From contig CAZORL010000005.1 of assembly GCA_964582375.1 (NCBI GenBank), forward strand, positions 15,538-79,537: a stretch of DNA of 64,000 nt, read 5' to 3'. The notes beneath the pieces are model-generated. The model ran no database searches. It worked only from the letters and a program-made list of their open reading frames with translations, and was not told where the DNA came from. Origin of the DNA: CAKSQF01 sp964582375 (GTDB lineage Bacteria > Bacillota > Clostridia > Oscillospirales > CAG-272). Positions 52,351 to 60,645 of the stretch are shown here, in pieces; position 1 is the first letter of the stretch; the number at the start of each line of letters is the position of its first letter. Position numbers and translations under genes: made by a program.

Positions 52351-52386
52351 ACCGTCTCAAATGCCTTTTTGGACATTTGAGACGGT
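52351..52386 (+). terminator. Terminator after glycerophosphodiesterase gene
   Basis: ACCGTCTCAAATG (52351-52363) pairs with CATTTGAGACGGT (52374-52386), followed by a long T-rich run. The other 248 bases between the two genes hold only a weak AT-rich stretch; no convincing promoter for the importer is visible. Confidence 0.93.
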
Positions 52387-52462
52387 TTTATTTTTTTGAA
52401 TAAAGATCGTCAAAGAGGTCAATGCTAATGGCGAAAGAAAAAGTCTCGAAAGGATGACGAAA

Positions 52463-53737
52463 ATGAAAAGATATAAAAAATGTCTGCTTGTACTCTTGAC
52501 ACTCACACTTTTAATGTCCGCTTGCGGTAAAAGAGAGGACAATACCGACGATGTCGGCGGAAAAACGAAATATACGCTGACCGTTTGGGGGGCTGAGCGT
52601 GATATGGACATGCTCAAGTCGATGTGCAGTGCATACGCCGAGGCGAACAAACAAAATGAATACAAATTCCTCTTCGGCGTGCAGGGCGAGTCAGACTCTC
52701 CCGACAAGGTGCTCGGCGATGTCGAATCGGGTCCCGATGTTTACAGTTTCGCAAGCGACGCACTCGGAAAGCTGATCGCGGGCGGCGCACTTGCAAGGGT
52801 CGGCGGCGATATCGAAAAGAATGTAAGAGAGATAAATTCTCCCGAATCGGTTGATGCGGCAAGCATGAGTGTGTCGGGGCAGGATCAGCTCTGGGCATAC
52901 CCGTGTACGGCGGACAACTGTGCGTTTCTCTATTATGACAAACGCGTGATAGGCGAGGGCGATACCAAGACCCTTGATGCACTGCTTGCCGCCGCAGGGG
53001 CTGTCGGCAAAAGCGTTCATTTCAAGCTCAACGATGACGGTTGGTATCTCTCATCCTTCTTTTTCGCCGATCCCGAGCTTTACTATGAGGTCGAGCTTGA
53101 TGACTCGATGGTCGAAAGATCGGTCAAGATCAATTTTGACAGCGAGGGCGGTCTTGACGTAATGAAGGCACTGCGAAAATATATCTCAAACGATGCTCTT
53201 GTCGTGCAGACGGATGACAGCAAAATGCTCTCCGCACTCAGATCGGGTCAGGCGGCGGCAGTTGTCAGCGGAACGTGGAACGCCGATGCATTTTCGGAGG
53301 CGATCGGCAAGGAGAATCTCGGTGTCTGTGCGCTCCCGAGTGCCAAGATCGGCGGCGAGGAAAGACAGCTGTCGGGCTATATGGGATATAAGTTGATAGG
53401 AGTTAACGGATTTTCGAAAAACAAAGGTGAGGCACACAAGCTTGCGGCATGGCTGACAAACGAGCAAAATCAGCTCATCCGCTTCCGTGAGCGCGGATTT
53501 GCGCCGACCAACAAAAATGCGGCGGCATCGAATGAGGTAACGGGCGACAAGATCATTTCCGCCGTGTATGAGCAGGCAAAGCATAACCGCACGCAAAAGA
53601 GCGTTCCCTCGAATTATTGGACACCGATGGGAACGCTTGTCAGCCCGATAGTTAAGGCAAAATCGAGCGGCGACAAGATCACCGACGAGATGCTCCAAAG
53701 CTATCTTGACGCCCTCTGCGCACAGATACGAAAATGA
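52463..53737 (+). CDS. Sugar ABC importer, solute-binding lipoprotein
   Basis: Extracellular receptor of a carbohydrate ABC importer (MalE/UgpB type), 424 residues. A lipobox at LLMSAC makes Cys21 the lipid anchor, and a charged linker follows. The binding fold starts TLTVWGAERDMDMLKSMCSAYAE and includes QDQLWAYPCTADNCAFLYYDKRVIG and AAVVSGTWNADAFSEAIG, typical of family 1 receptors. The ligand is unknown. The ATG at 52463 was chosen because aaagga lies 8-9 bases upstream; an earlier ATG abuts the ribosome site. It overlaps the permease gene by 4 bases (ATGA). Confidence 0.92.
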   Translation: MKRYKKCLLVLLTLTLLMSACGKREDNTDDVGGKTKYTLTVWGAERDMDMLKSMCSAYAEANKQNEYKFLFGVQGESDSPDKVLGDVESGPDVYSFASDALGKLIAGGALARVGGDIEKNVREINSPESVDAASMSVSGQDQLWAYPCTADNCAFLYYDKRVIGEGDTKTLDALLAAAGAVGKSVHFKLNDDGWYLSSFFFADPELYYEVELDDSMVERSVKINFDSEGGLDVMKALRKYISNDALVVQTDDSKMLSALRSGQAAAVVSGTWNADAFSEAIGKENLGVCALPSAKIGGEERQLSGYMGYKLIGVNGFSKNKGEAHKLAAWLTNEQNQLIRFRERGFAPTNKNAAASNEVTGDKIISAVYEQAKHNRTQKSVPSNYWTPMGTLVSPIVKAKSSGDKITDEMLQSYLDALCAQIRK

Positions 53738-55134
53738 AGACCCGGCAATTTTTCGTCGGACTGAAGGATGGAGATCTCTTGACCAAATGCTCCTATCTTG
53801 TGATGGGAGCAGGGCATATATTCCGCGGACAGCTTGCCAAAGGGATACTCTATCTTGCGACACAGGCGGCATATATCTTGTATATCCTCAAATTCGGCGG
53901 CAGATATCTCTCGATGTTCTTCGAGAATTTCTTCACGGGCGGAACGGTCGGCAGGGTCGAGACGCGAATTTCGGATGTCTGGGACGAGGAGCTTGGGCAG
54001 TATGTCAAGATAGTAGGGGATAATTCCTTTCACATTGTCCTTTACGGCATACTGTCTGTCCTGATAACCCTCATTTTTGCGACGATATACCTAAACTCGG
54101 TCAAAGAGAGCTACGCTCTTGAGGAGCTTTCGGATATCGGCGCGCCGATCCCGACGGCAAAACAGACGATCGGCGGTCTGCTTGACAAAAATTTTCATCT
54201 GACATTGCTGTCCCTGCCCCTGCTCGGACTTCTGGCATTTACCGTGATACCGCTTATCTCGATGATCCTTATCGCCTTTACAAATTACGATGCAGGACAT
54301 GAAGTGCCCGAGAGGCTCTTTTCGTGGGTCGGTCTTGACAATTTTGTGGGGATTTTCACACCCGGATCGGAGCTTGGCGGAACATTTTGGCGTGTGCTTG
54401 CATGGACGCTCGTTTGGGCTGTCTGTGCGACCTTTACAAGCTATTTCTTTGGGATGCTCCTCGCGATGATGATCGGAGCGAAGGGGGTCGGGTGCAAGCG
54501 GCTCTATCGGACGCTGTTTGCGACCTCGATTGCCGTGCCGCAATTCGTATCGCTGCTTATCATGTCAAAAATGCTCGATTCGGGAAGCGGCGTTATGGGT
54601 GGAGGCGGTGGTATAATCACACTGCTTATCGAGCGGCTTTTCGGATATCACCTTCGTTTCGGCATCGACATAAACACAACAAGGGTGTGCATCATCCTTG
54701 TCAATATGTGGATAGGCGTGCCCTACAGCATGCTCATGTGCAGTGGAATTTTGATGAACATCCCTGCCGATCTTTATGAGTCTGCGCGCATCGACGGCGC
54801 GGGACCATCGAGAAGATTTTTCAAGATAACGCTCCCGTATATGCTTTTCGTTACGGGTCCCTATCTTATAACGCAGTTTATCGGAAACATCAACAATTTT
54901 AACGTGATATATCTCCTGAGCGGTGGCGGACCGGGAGATATATTAAAATATACGAAGGGCGCAAAGGGTACCGATCTGCTGATCACATGGCTGTATAAGC
55001 TCTCGCTCGGAGTCGATCGCGATTACAAACTCGCATCGGTGATCGGAATACTCGTGTTCGCGATATCGGCAACCTTTTCGCTTGCGGTGTACAACCGCTC
55101 GTCGGCGGTTAAGGGAGAGGATTCTTTTCAATGA
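53734..55134 (+). CDS. Sugar ABC importer permease, MalF type
   Basis: Inner-membrane subunit, 466 residues. The long N-terminal part (about 1-140) has extra membrane helices, as in the maltodextrin permeases of Firmicutes (AGHIFRGQLAKGILYLATQA), with a polar loop near 72-98. The core permease has six helices and the EAA loop ESARIDGAGPSRRFFKITLP that contacts the ATPase. It ends in a usual short cytosolic tail. The start overlaps the receptor gene and the end overlaps the next permease, both by 4 bases. Confidence 0.93.
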   Translation: MKTRQFFVGLKDGDLLTKCSYLVMGAGHIFRGQLAKGILYLATQAAYILYILKFGGRYLSMFFENFFTGGTVGRVETRISDVWDEELGQYVKIVGDNSFHIVLYGILSVLITLIFATIYLNSVKESYALEELSDIGAPIPTAKQTIGGLLDKNFHLTLLSLPLLGLLAFTVIPLISMILIAFTNYDAGHEVPERLFSWVGLDNFVGIFTPGSELGGTFWRVLAWTLVWAVCATFTSYFFGMLLAMMIGAKGVGCKRLYRTLFATSIAVPQFVSLLIMSKMLDSGSGVMGGGGGIITLLIERLFGYHLRFGIDINTTRVCIILVNMWIGVPYSMLMCSGILMNIPADLYESARIDGAGPSRRFFKITLPYMLFVTGPYLITQFIGNINNFNVIYLLSGGGPGDILKYTKGAKGTDLLITWLYKLSLGVDRDYKLASVIGILVFAISATFSLAVYNRSSAVKGEDSFQ

Positions 55135-56003
55135 TGAAGATGGCAACAATGAGGGCAAAGAAAAGCAAAAGCAGAGCACCCTCTCGAATATGTCAGCTTG
55201 CACTGTCTGTCCTTTCGGCTCTGTGGATCTTGCCGCTTTTGTATCTTGTCGTGCAGTCATTTCGTGCAGAGCCGGGCGCATGGAGTCAGAGCTTCTTCCC
55301 CGAAAAATGGACGCTCGACAATTATAAACGGCTCTTTTTTGAGACGCAGTTCCCGAGATGGTACGCAAACACCCTGCTTGTCGCGACCCTGTCCACGCTG
55401 ATAACCACGGCGTTCGTGCTTGCGACTGCGTATGCACTCTCTCGCATCAGATTTGCCTTTCGCAGGCAAATGATGAATATTATGCTGATACTCGGCATGT
55501 TCCCGGGATTTATGAGCATGTCGGCGGTGTATTTTCTCCTAAAAATCATCCTGCCGACAAATTATCAGTCGCTTGCCTCGCTTGTGATCGTCTATTCGGC
55601 TGGTGCGGCACTCGGATATTATATCGCCAAAGGCTTTTTCGACACCATTCCACGCTCGCTTGATGAGGCGGCACGAATCGACGGCGCAAGCAGGGCGATC
55701 ACCTTTTGGAGGATATCCCTCCCACTGTCGGGTCCGATCGTCGTTTACACGGTGCTTGTCAGCTTTATCGCACCTTGGTGTGACTATATCTTTGTGTCGT
55801 TCATAATGTCGGGTGTCCCCGACACGGGACTTTATACCGTTTCGCTCGGGATGTATCGCTGGCTTGAGCGTGAGATGATACAGGATTATTTCACGACCTT
55901 TTGTGCGGCGGCGGTAGTTGTGGCACTGCCGATCACACTGCTCTTTTTGTGGCTTCAGAAATATTATGTCGAGGGCGTGACAGGCGGCGCAGTCAAGGGA
56001 TAG
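55131..56003 (+). CDS. Sugar ABC importer permease, MalG type
   Basis: Second membrane subunit, 290 residues, six helices, with the EAA loop SLDEAARIDGASRAITFWRI. The N-terminal Lys/Arg-rich stretch before the first helix is slightly long, and any of three ATGs (MMKMATM) could start it; the first overlaps malF. It belongs with the receptor, MalF-type permease and ATPase as one importer. Confidence 0.93.
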   Translation: MMKMATMRAKKSKSRAPSRICQLALSVLSALWILPLLYLVVQSFRAEPGAWSQSFFPEKWTLDNYKRLFFETQFPRWYANTLLVATLSTLITTAFVLATAYALSRIRFAFRRQMMNIMLILGMFPGFMSMSAVYFLLKIILPTNYQSLASLVIVYSAGAALGYYIAKGFFDTIPRSLDEAARIDGASRAITFWRISLPLSGPIVVYTVLVSFIAPWCDYIFVSFIMSGVPDTGLYTVSLGMYRWLEREMIQDYFTTFCAAAVVVALPITLLFLWLQKYYVEGVTGGAVKG

Positions 56004-56046
56004 GGCAGAGAAAACAGATAAAAGAAAGAAATAAGAGGAACACGGG

Positions 56047-57900
56047 ATGGCAAGCCTTTCATTAAAGCATATATTCAAGGTCTACGACGGCAACGTCAAG
56101 GCGGTAAGCGATTTTTCAATGGAGATCGCCGACAAGGAATTCATCGTTTTCGTCGGACCGTCGGGATGCGGAAAATCAACGACATTGCGCATGATAGCAG
56201 GGCTTGAGGATATCACCGCAGGCGAGCTGTCGATAGACGGCAAGGTCGTCAACTCTCTTGAGCCGAAGGATCGCAATATAGCGATGGTGTTTCAAAATTA
56301 CGCCCTCTATCCGCACATGACCGTCTACGAAAACATGGCGTTTCCGCTTCGAACCGCGCACATGAAAAAGGACGAGATAGATCAAAGGGTGCGGCAGGCA
56401 GCCGAGATACTCGGGATAGGCGAGTATCTTGAGAGAAAACCGAAGGCTCTGTCGGGCGGTCAGAGACAGCGTGTCGCACTCGGGCGTGCGATCGTGCGTG
56501 ATCCCAAGGTCTTTTTGCTCGACGAGCCGCTATCCAATCTTGATGCCAAGCTCCGTGCCGCAATGCGAGAGGAGATATCGCGCCTTTACGAAAGGCTCGG
56601 CACGACATTTATCTATGTCACGCACGATCAGGTCGAGGCGATGACAATGGGCAGTCGCATTGTCGTAATGCGTTCGGGCGTTATCATGCAGATCGACAGC
56701 CCGATGAATCTTTATAAATATCCCGAAAACATCTTCGTTGCAGGATTTATCGGCACACCGCGCATGAATTTCCTTGACGCACGACTGCGAGGGAGCGGCG
56801 AGAAGATCGACATCCTGCTTGATGGCGGCGGAACGATCGTCTGCGAGCGTGTCGCACTCGATAAGATACCGCTTGAATATATCGACAAGGAGCACCATGT
56901 GGTGGTCGGAGCACGCCCCGAGGATATCGTGATCACGGCATGCGATAAAGTCGGTGCGCTCCCTGCCGTGGTCGCACAGATCGAGGCACTCGGCGGCGAG
57001 AGTATCGTGTATGTCACACTCGAGGGCGGCGGTGAGCGAGTGAGTGTCAAGTGCGATGCCGACAGAACGCCGATTCGCGGAGAGCAAGTCGGGCTTCTTT
57101 TCGATATCTCAAGACTTCACTTTTTCGATAAAGAGACCGAGGTCAGCATCCGCCGCCCCATACCAAACGAAACCACGCTCCCTTGCAAAGTTGTTGGCAG
57201 AGTGCTGGTGGTCGGCTCGCAAAAATTCCCCCTTCCGTCGGCACTTTCCTGTCCCGATGCCGATGATCTCCGACTTTCGATCCCGACTGCGGCTGTAAGG
57301 CTCGGGCAGGGTGATGCTTCGGCATCGGTGACAAGGATCGAGAACTTTGGCGAAAGGACACTTGTCGTACTGTCCTTTGATGAACTGACGCTTTTTGCGA
57401 CATCCTCGGGCAGTTCACCGAGAGCGGGGGACAGGGTGAGATTTGATATCGATATGCGAAAGATCTCGCTCTCAAACGGTCGGATAGTGCCGCTCGATGT
57501 GACAAATCGGATGATCTGCAAACTGATCAAAGAAAAAAAGGGACGAGCGATCGATTTTTATCTTAAACTGTCGGACGGACAAAAAATAACCGCAAACGGT
57601 TCTCTTTGCGAGAGGCTTTTTGCGACAAGATCGACCGCTGTTTTTCGCACCGAGCTTGAAATGATGTTTGATGCAGATGCGGCGGAAATAAAAAAGATCC
57701 CCTCGAGCGAGGGGATCTTTGGAAGGGTCTGCGAGATACTTGACTATACCTCGCACAAATATGTAAGGGTCGATATATCGGGCAGAACGGTCATTTTGCT
57801 CTGCAACATCGACGTTTCGGTCGGTGACGATGTCAAGGTGACGATCGATCCCCGACGTGTCTCGATCATCGATCGGGAGCTTGGAATAATAATCGCTTAA
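56047..57900 (+). CDS. Sugar ABC importer ATPase with a 250-residue C-terminal extension
   Basis: Energises the importer. 617 residues, whereas MalK/UgpC/MsmX proteins have about 360-380. The ATPase part is normal: Walker A GPSGCGKST (37-45), MVFQNYALYPHM, signature LSGGQRQRVALGRA, Walker B VFLLDEPLSNLDAK, switch His in YVTHDQVEAMTMG. The usual regulatory OB/TOBE domain follows to about 360 (FIGTPRMNFLDA, GARPEDI). From about 370 to the end lies an extra region with several short OB/TOBE-like stretches (VVGRVLVVGSQKFPLP, VTRIENFGERTLVVLS, RAGDRVRFDIDMRKISL, VCEILDYTSHKYVRVDISGR), suggesting two or three added regulatory modules. The 3' coding region also contains the neighbour's terminator. 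The stop shares TTAA with the convergent gene. Confidence 0.9.
   Translation: MASLSLKHIFKVYDGNVKAVSDFSMEIADKEFIVFVGPSGCGKSTTLRMIAGLEDITAGELSIDGKVVNSLEPKDRNIAMVFQNYALYPHMTVYENMAFPLRTAHMKKDEIDQRVRQAAEILGIGEYLERKPKALSGGQRQRVALGRAIVRDPKVFLLDEPLSNLDAKLRAAMREEISRLYERLGTTFIYVTHDQVEAMTMGSRIVVMRSGVIMQIDSPMNLYKYPENIFVAGFIGTPRMNFLDARLRGSGEKIDILLDGGGTIVCERVALDKIPLEYIDKEHHVVVGARPEDIVITACDKVGALPAVVAQIEALGGESIVYVTLEGGGERVSVKCDADRTPIRGEQVGLLFDISRLHFFDKETEVSIRRPIPNETTLPCKVVGRVLVVGSQKFPLPSALSCPDADDLRLSIPTAAVRLGQGDASASVTRIENFGERTLVVLSFDELTLFATSSGSSPRAGDRVRFDIDMRKISLSNGRIVPLDVTNRMICKLIKEKKGRAIDFYLKLSDGQKITANGSLCERLFATRSTAVFRTELEMMFDADAAEIKKIPSSEGIFGRVCEILDYTSHKYVRVDISGRTVILLCNIDVSVGDDVKVTIDPRRVSIIDRELGIIIA
57690..57720 (-). 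terminator. Antisense terminator embedded in the ATPase gene
   Basis: Perfect 13-bp stem AAAGATCCCCTCG / CGAGGGGATCTTT (57693-57705 / 57708-57720) with a 2-base loop. On the minus strand it runs into six T, whereas on the plus strand only three follow. It lies 177 bases past the stop of the convergent phosphoesterase gene. Confidence 0.8.
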
Positions 57901-59948
57901 GACTTTGCGGTGTTCGATGCGAAAAGCTGTGATGCCTGATCGAGCGACAGACCGTCGTCGTAGAGGTTGATGTACGAAACCTGCATTTTTGCGGGATATT
58001 CGCCATTTCCGAAACCATCGACATCGGCAGCAACATAGAATACCGACGATGCGGCACTCGGAGTTGTCACCTTGCCCGTGCAGGGGGCACTCTCAACGAG
58101 CTTGCCGTCAAAGAATACGCGCATTGTCGAGCCGTCATAGGAGGCAACGATGTGTACCCATTTGCCTGTCGGTGCATCGGCCTCGATGGTCTTCCATCCG
58201 CCGTTTATGTGCATGTCAAAGGAGACCTTGCCGTTCTCGTACAGACACATGTCAAATCCGGACGACTGCGCACAACCGAAGAGGGTCGTGTATCCGTAAG
58301 GGTATTTCGCCTGATCTTTTTCGATGTAAACAAACGCCTCAAGTGTAAAGCTGTCGGCAAGAGAGGCGAACATGTCGCCCGAGAGCTTGTATCCGTAGCA
58401 ATTTGTCGAGTCGAAGGTCGCATGTCCGCCTTCGATCACGGGTGTGCCCTGAACTTTCGCCGAAACACCCGATGCACTGTCATCCGGAGAGCCGGATGAG
58501 TAGTTGACACTTAATACCTTGCTCGGGAAGGTGATCGTGCCGCTCTCGAGAGTTTGGAACTCGCCCGTGAGTGCGGTCGATTCTTTGTCCCATGCCGACT
58601 TTGCGACAACGCTTACCGTGTAGACCTTGTCTGCGTCAAGTCCGCCGACCGAAACGGTAAATTCCTTCTTTTCGCCATGGATGAGCTGCCAATCGTTGTG
58701 AACGTATTTGCTGTAATAGGATGTGCCGCTCTCCTTGTCCTTGACATCGACCTGATAGCCGATGATGCATCCGTCGGTGACCTCATCAACGACCGAGGCT
58801 GCAGGGAAGTTCAGCTTCGCACCCGATGCGGTAACATCAAGAGCCGTGATCTTTGCATCCGATACAAATGTCGGAGTCGCCGCTGCATCTTTACGCTTTG
58901 CCTCGGTGTAGGTGAAGTTGTCGGTCGATTTTACTATTTCGGGCGTGTTAATCACCCAAGGAGTGCCGATCTCGCAGTTTCTCGTGAAATCGTAACGTAC
59001 GACGGTGACAACCTTGTCCTCGCTGACCGAAACGAACAGTCCCTGCGATGCAGTTCCCGCTCCGTCGGGCTGGATGGGGTCAAGATATCTGTAGTTCCAG
59101 AAATCAGAGCCGACCGTCGATGTCTGTATGGTCGTTATATCCTTCTGCCAGATCGTTCTCGGGTCGTTGAGTGCATAGTGCATGTGTCCCGAAAATGCGA
59201 TGATCTGCGGAAATTCGTTCAAGAGTGAGTTCAGCTTTTTGCCGAATGTCGAGTTGTCTCTGTCGTAGACTTCGCTAAAGCCCCAGTGCGTGTAGACAAA
59301 GATCGGCATGTTGGGATCTTCGGCAGCTGCGGCGCGGACATGCTCGTCAAGATAGTTGGTTGCCGATGTGTAGTCGCCCATGAGCGTCAGAGGCGACAGA
59401 CCGATCATGTGAACGCCGTTTATCACTGTGTCTGTGTGAAGATCGCCGCAGAACTTTTTGTACGCATCCTGGCATTCCTTCGCACTCGCACTGTGACCGC
59501 TTCTGTGGTACTCGTGGTTGCCCATGACAGACGCAAGGACGGTGCCCTCGGGAAGGTGCTTCTTGACAACATTATTGTAGGTCCTGTACTGATTGTCCTC
59601 TCCGTTTTCGGTGATATCGCCGACAACGAGGATGGCGTCGGGCGATTTTAATTTCTCGCCGATGATGTCAAGCGCATCGGCAAATTTGTCGTCGGGGGCT
59701 TTCTCAAGTCCGGTACGTCCGATGTGGATGTCGCTTATTACCGCAAAATTCACCGCTCCGTTTCCGACCTCGGTCGAGGGGGGCGTTGTCGGATCGACAC
59801 TTGGCGACTTGGTCGTCGTTACGTTGCCGCCGGTCGTGTTGTTTGTAGTATCGGCAGGTGTGCCGCCTGAGCAGGATGTCAAAAGCATCGCCGCCGATAA
59901 AACCGCGAGCATGGTTGCTTTTGCTCTCTTAATTGAAAATAAATGCAT
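57897..59948 (-). CDS. Lipoprotein metallophosphoesterase with LamG-like domain
   Basis: Extracellular calcineurin-like phosphoesterase, 683 residues. The lipobox LLTSC gives Cys26; a Thr/Pro linker with NTT/TTP repeats runs to about 60. Metal-site motifs in order: ISDIHIG, VVGDITENGEDN, VMGNHEYHRSGH, YTHWGFSE, SGHMHYAL. A fibronectin-III-like domain (about 345-455, VGGLDADKVYTVSVVAKSAWD) is followed by a LamG/concanavalin jelly roll (about 470-683, SFTLEAFVYIE and GKWVHIVASYDGSTMRVFFDG). Substrate is unknown; phosphodiesters or phosphomonoesters are usual. Ribosome site ggagga. It is convergent with the importer ATPase gene, and their stops overlap in TTAA. Confidence 0.92.
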   Translation of the reverse strand: MHLFSIKRAKATMLAVLSAAMLLTSCSGGTPADTTNNTTGGNVTTTKSPSVDPTTPPSTEVGNGAVNFAVISDIHIGRTGLEKAPDDKFADALDIIGEKLKSPDAILVVGDITENGEDNQYRTYNNVVKKHLPEGTVLASVMGNHEYHRSGHSASAKECQDAYKKFCGDLHTDTVINGVHMIGLSPLTLMGDYTSATNYLDEHVRAAAAEDPNMPIFVYTHWGFSEVYDRDNSTFGKKLNSLLNEFPQIIAFSGHMHYALNDPRTIWQKDITTIQTSTVGSDFWNYRYLDPIQPDGAGTASQGLFVSVSEDKVVTVVRYDFTRNCEIGTPWVINTPEIVKSTDNFTYTEAKRKDAAATPTFVSDAKITALDVTASGAKLNFPAASVVDEVTDGCIIGYQVDVKDKESGTSYYSKYVHNDWQLIHGEKKEFTVSVGGLDADKVYTVSVVAKSAWDKESTALTGEFQTLESGTITFPSKVLSVNYSSGSPDDSASGVSAKVQGTPVIEGGHATFDSTNCYGYKLSGDMFASLADSFTLEAFVYIEKDQAKYPYGYTTLFGCAQSSGFDMCLYENGKVSFDMHINGGWKTIEADAPTGKWVHIVASYDGSTMRVFFDGKLVESAPCTGKVTTPSAASSVFYVAADVDGFGNGEYPAKMQVSYINLYDDGLSLDQASQLFASNTAKS

Positions 59949-59985
59949 TATGTTTCCTCCGTTTTGCTATTTTCATATATTGTAA

Positions 59986-60013
59986 ATTATACATCATTTG
60001 TCGGGAAATGCAA
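59986..60013 (-). promoter_or_regulatory. Promoter of metallophosphoesterase gene
   Basis: Minus-strand TTGCAT (60013-60008), 16 bases, TATAAT (59991-59986). Confidence 0.75.
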
Positions 60014-60086
60014 TACGAAACGCCGTTTGTTAACACAAAATTAATAAAAGAAATTGCACAGGTGGCTTTTGAACCGCATTGAGCGA

Positions 60087-60533
60087 TCATTCTCCACGGA
60101 GCATTTTTCTTATCTCGCGAAACTCGGGGGGCAGGTCGTCCGATGTCATGCTTCTCGGGATCTGTGTACTGCCCTCCTTCATTGCCACCTCATAGTACCA
60201 CTTTTTGAACGCCAGCACACGGTGAATGCTCGACAGCTCGTCAAGTCGTTGCTCGATCGATTCCTTTTGTTTGTTTATGAGCGCAAGCCGACTCTCGATC
60301 GTGTTATCTCCCTCCATTGCCATCATGACAAATTCCCTGATATCACAAAGCGGCATTCCCGTCTTTTTGAGACATTTTATGATCATCAACCATTCGTAGT
60401 CCTCTTCCTTAAACATTCGTATGCCGCCGTCCGATCGCTCGACAAAGGGGAGAAGACCCTCCTTGTCATAATAACGCAGTGTTGATGGTGCGACAGACAG
60501 CCGCTTTGCCATCTCGCCGATAGTGTACGACAT
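60087..60533 (-). CDS. MerR-family transcriptional regulator
   Basis: 148 residues. The N-terminal winged helix is classical: YTIGEMAKRLSVAPSTLRYYDKEGLLPFVERSDGGIRMFKEEDYEWLMIIKCLKKTGMPL. A long dimerising coiled coil follows (about 85-120), then a short tail without metal-binding cysteines, so it is not a metal sensor of the CueR/ZntR kind. It resembles regulators of aldo/keto reductase and stress genes. Ribosome site ggaggg. It is divergent from the aldo/keto reductase gene, whose promoter has the 19-base spacer expected for MerR activation. Confidence 0.95.
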   Translation of the reverse strand: MSYTIGEMAKRLSVAPSTLRYYDKEGLLPFVERSDGGIRMFKEEDYEWLMIIKCLKKTGMPLCDIREFVMMAMEGDNTIESRLALINKQKESIEQRLDELSSIHRVLAFKKWYYEVAMKEGSTQIPRSMTSDDLPPEFREIRKMLRGE

Positions 60534-60573
60534 AAATTCCCTCCGAAATTTTGTAAATTTTTTGCTAAAGCAC

Positions 60574-60604
60574 TTGACTTAAAGTTGGCTTTAACTTGTA
60601 TAAT
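60574..60604 (+). promoter_or_regulatory. MerR-type promoter/operator of the reductase gene
   Basis: TTGACT (60574-60579) and TATAAT (60599-60604) are separated by 19 bases, two more than optimal. In the spacer lies the perfect palindrome TTAAAG-TTGG-CTTTAA (60579-60594). MerR proteins activate such promoters by twisting the DNA. Confidence 0.95.
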
Positions 60605-60645
60605 ATTATACAACAATAAGAAATTTTTGTCAAGGAGAAAATCTT

